Source: Balneolaceae bacterium UBA1514 | GTDB taxonomy: Bacteria; Bacteroidota; Rhodothermia; Balneolales; Balneolaceae | Reading direction: 5' to 3' | Length of the DNA: 7,722 nt | NCBI GenBank assembly: GCA_002323515.1 | Contig: DCQQ01000032.1 | Span: 1,521-9,242, forward strand | Part shown: one piece after another, positions 7,042 to 7,722 of the stretch | Layout of the letters: each line of letters begins with the position of its first letter | Numbering within the stretch: the stretch's first letter is position 1 | The notes under the pieces: model-generated | Databases searched by the model: none | What the model saw: the letters and a program-made list of their open reading frames with translations, nothing else | What the model was told of the DNA's origin: nothing | Made by a program: the position numbers and the translations under genes

Positions 7042-7722
7042 ATGAGTTCACCTTTATTCTTTACAAAAAAACTAATCTATACCATAAGCTGGGAAGATGT
7101 TACGATTGATCAAAAACTCCTTCAGCTCGATCATAAGTCCTCCATTCTAACCATTGCAAGTGCTGGAGACCATCTTTTTAACTATGCATTAGAAGGAGTC
7201 TCTAACATTCATGCGGTAGATATCAATCCTTTTCAACTGCATTTGGTTGCGCTAAAAAAACATATTATATCAGCGTATGATTTTGATGTATTTTGGGCGT
7301 TTTTTGGTGTGGGTAAAGTACCGAACTACCATAAATATTTCGATGGTATATTGCCCCATTTAACTCCGCTAGCTCGATCCTTTTGGAGCCGCAAACAACA
7401 TCTATTCAACCCTCAAGGATTGGGATTTTATCGATACGGTACCACCGGTTGGTTATCACGATTGTTACTGTTTAGTATTCGCCGTATGGGTGTGGAAAAA
7501 AGCATTACCGAGTTAATACATACTGAAGATATCGAAATAAGACAGGGACTGTTCGAGCCATTGTGGAATAAAATGACTCAGCATTGGTCATTAGCCTGGT
7601 GGGTTCACCCTTGGGTACTATATCTTGGGGGGATCCCAATGAGCCAGCAACAGAGCATAGGCCCTTTGCTTCCATTTTTAAAGGATACTTTATATACACT
7701 TCTTGTTGAACAAAAACTATCC
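7042..7722 (+). CDS. btaA: BtaA-like (DUF3419) betaine-lipid synthesis enzyme, 3' truncated by window
   Basis: An open frame of 227 codons runs off the window end without a stop. Residues YTISWEDVTID (13-23), ILTIASAGDH (35-44, corresponding to the glycine-containing SAM-binding motif I), NIHAVDINPFQ (55-65, the acidic motif II), FFGVGK (87-92) and ARSFWSRK (about 113-120) match the DUF3419/BtaA family. There, the enzyme transfers the 3-amino-3-carboxypropyl group of S-adenosylmethionine to diacylglycerol, giving the homoserine lipid that BtaB then N-methylates to the betaine lipid DGTS. Rhodobacter BtaA is about 410 residues, so roughly half the protein is present. ATG 7042 is preferred; a GTG at 7036 in the same frame is possible and a TAA at 7021 bounds the frame. 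A GAAGG at 7016-7020 is too far upstream to act as a normal SD. The gene diverges from the prfB operon. Family membership is strong; the substrate is inferred, since DUF3419 also contains uncharacterised members. Confidence 0.85.
   Translation, partial: MSSPLFFTKKLIYTISWEDVTIDQKLLQLDHKSSILTIASAGDHLFNYALEGVSNIHAVDINPFQLHLVALKKHIISAYDFDVFWAFFGVGKVPNYHKYFDGILPHLTPLARSFWSRKQHLFNPQGLGFYRYGTTGWLSRLLLFSIRRMGVEKSITELIHTEDIEIRQGLFEPLWNKMTQHWSLAWWVHPWVLYLGGIPMSQQQSIGPLLPFLKDTLYTLLVEQKLS

Noticed and set aside
7505..7699. Minus-strand open frame of 64 codons near the window end
   Set aside because: It is antisense to the BtaA-like coding frame, which carries recognisable family motifs; the antisense frame has none.

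Overview
The window reads as a chromosomal segment from a low-GC (roughly 40% by eye) Gram-negative bacterium of the Bacteroidota/Balneolota/Rhodothermota type. The evidence is indirect: a large secreted Asp-box beta-propeller protein of a kind common in that group, a small DUF192 lipoprotein, Bacteroidota-like L-aspartate oxidase and dephospho-CoA kinase, and A/T-rich leaders with no clear Shine-Dalgarno (SD) sequence in front of any start codon. The species cannot be named from this sequence.

Left part, plus strand (68-3359): a 938-residue exported protein with about ten Asp-box (BNR) repeats is followed, with a 26-nt overlap, by a DUF192 lipoprotein. The two are probably co-transcribed and both act outside the cytoplasm. 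Their substrates are unknown.

Middle part, minus strand (3319-6946, transcribed right to left): a tight cluster of a 93-residue unknown basic protein, prfB (peptide chain release factor 2), nadB (L-aspartate oxidase, first step of de novo NAD synthesis) and coaE (dephospho-CoA kinase, last step of CoA synthesis). Spacings are 15 nt, an 8-nt overlap and 2 nt, so this is very likely one operon. The coaE 3' end runs 41 nt into the 3' end of the convergent DUF192 gene, leaving no room for a terminator between the two units. prfB is split: its first 22 codons lie in one frame, end at an in-frame TGA, and continue in the +1 frame through a canonical programmed frameshift site (CTT TGA C with a G-rich SD-like element just upstream). 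The full product is 369 residues from a start at 6649. A start taken inside the downstream frame would be wrong.

Right part, plus strand (7042 to the window end): the first 227 codons of a gene cut off by the window edge. The protein matches the DUF3419/BtaA family, S-adenosylmethionine:diacylglycerol 3-amino-3-carboxypropyl transferase, the first enzyme of betaine-lipid (DGTS) synthesis. It diverges from the minus-strand operon across a 95-nt gap that should hold promoters for both.

I see no RNA genes, insertion sequences, CRISPR arrays, phage genes or attachment sites. Most of the window is ordinary housekeeping. The best leads are the prfB recoding site in a genome that seems not to use SD-led initiation, the truncated betaine-lipid gene, and the unknown small gene that heads the operon.
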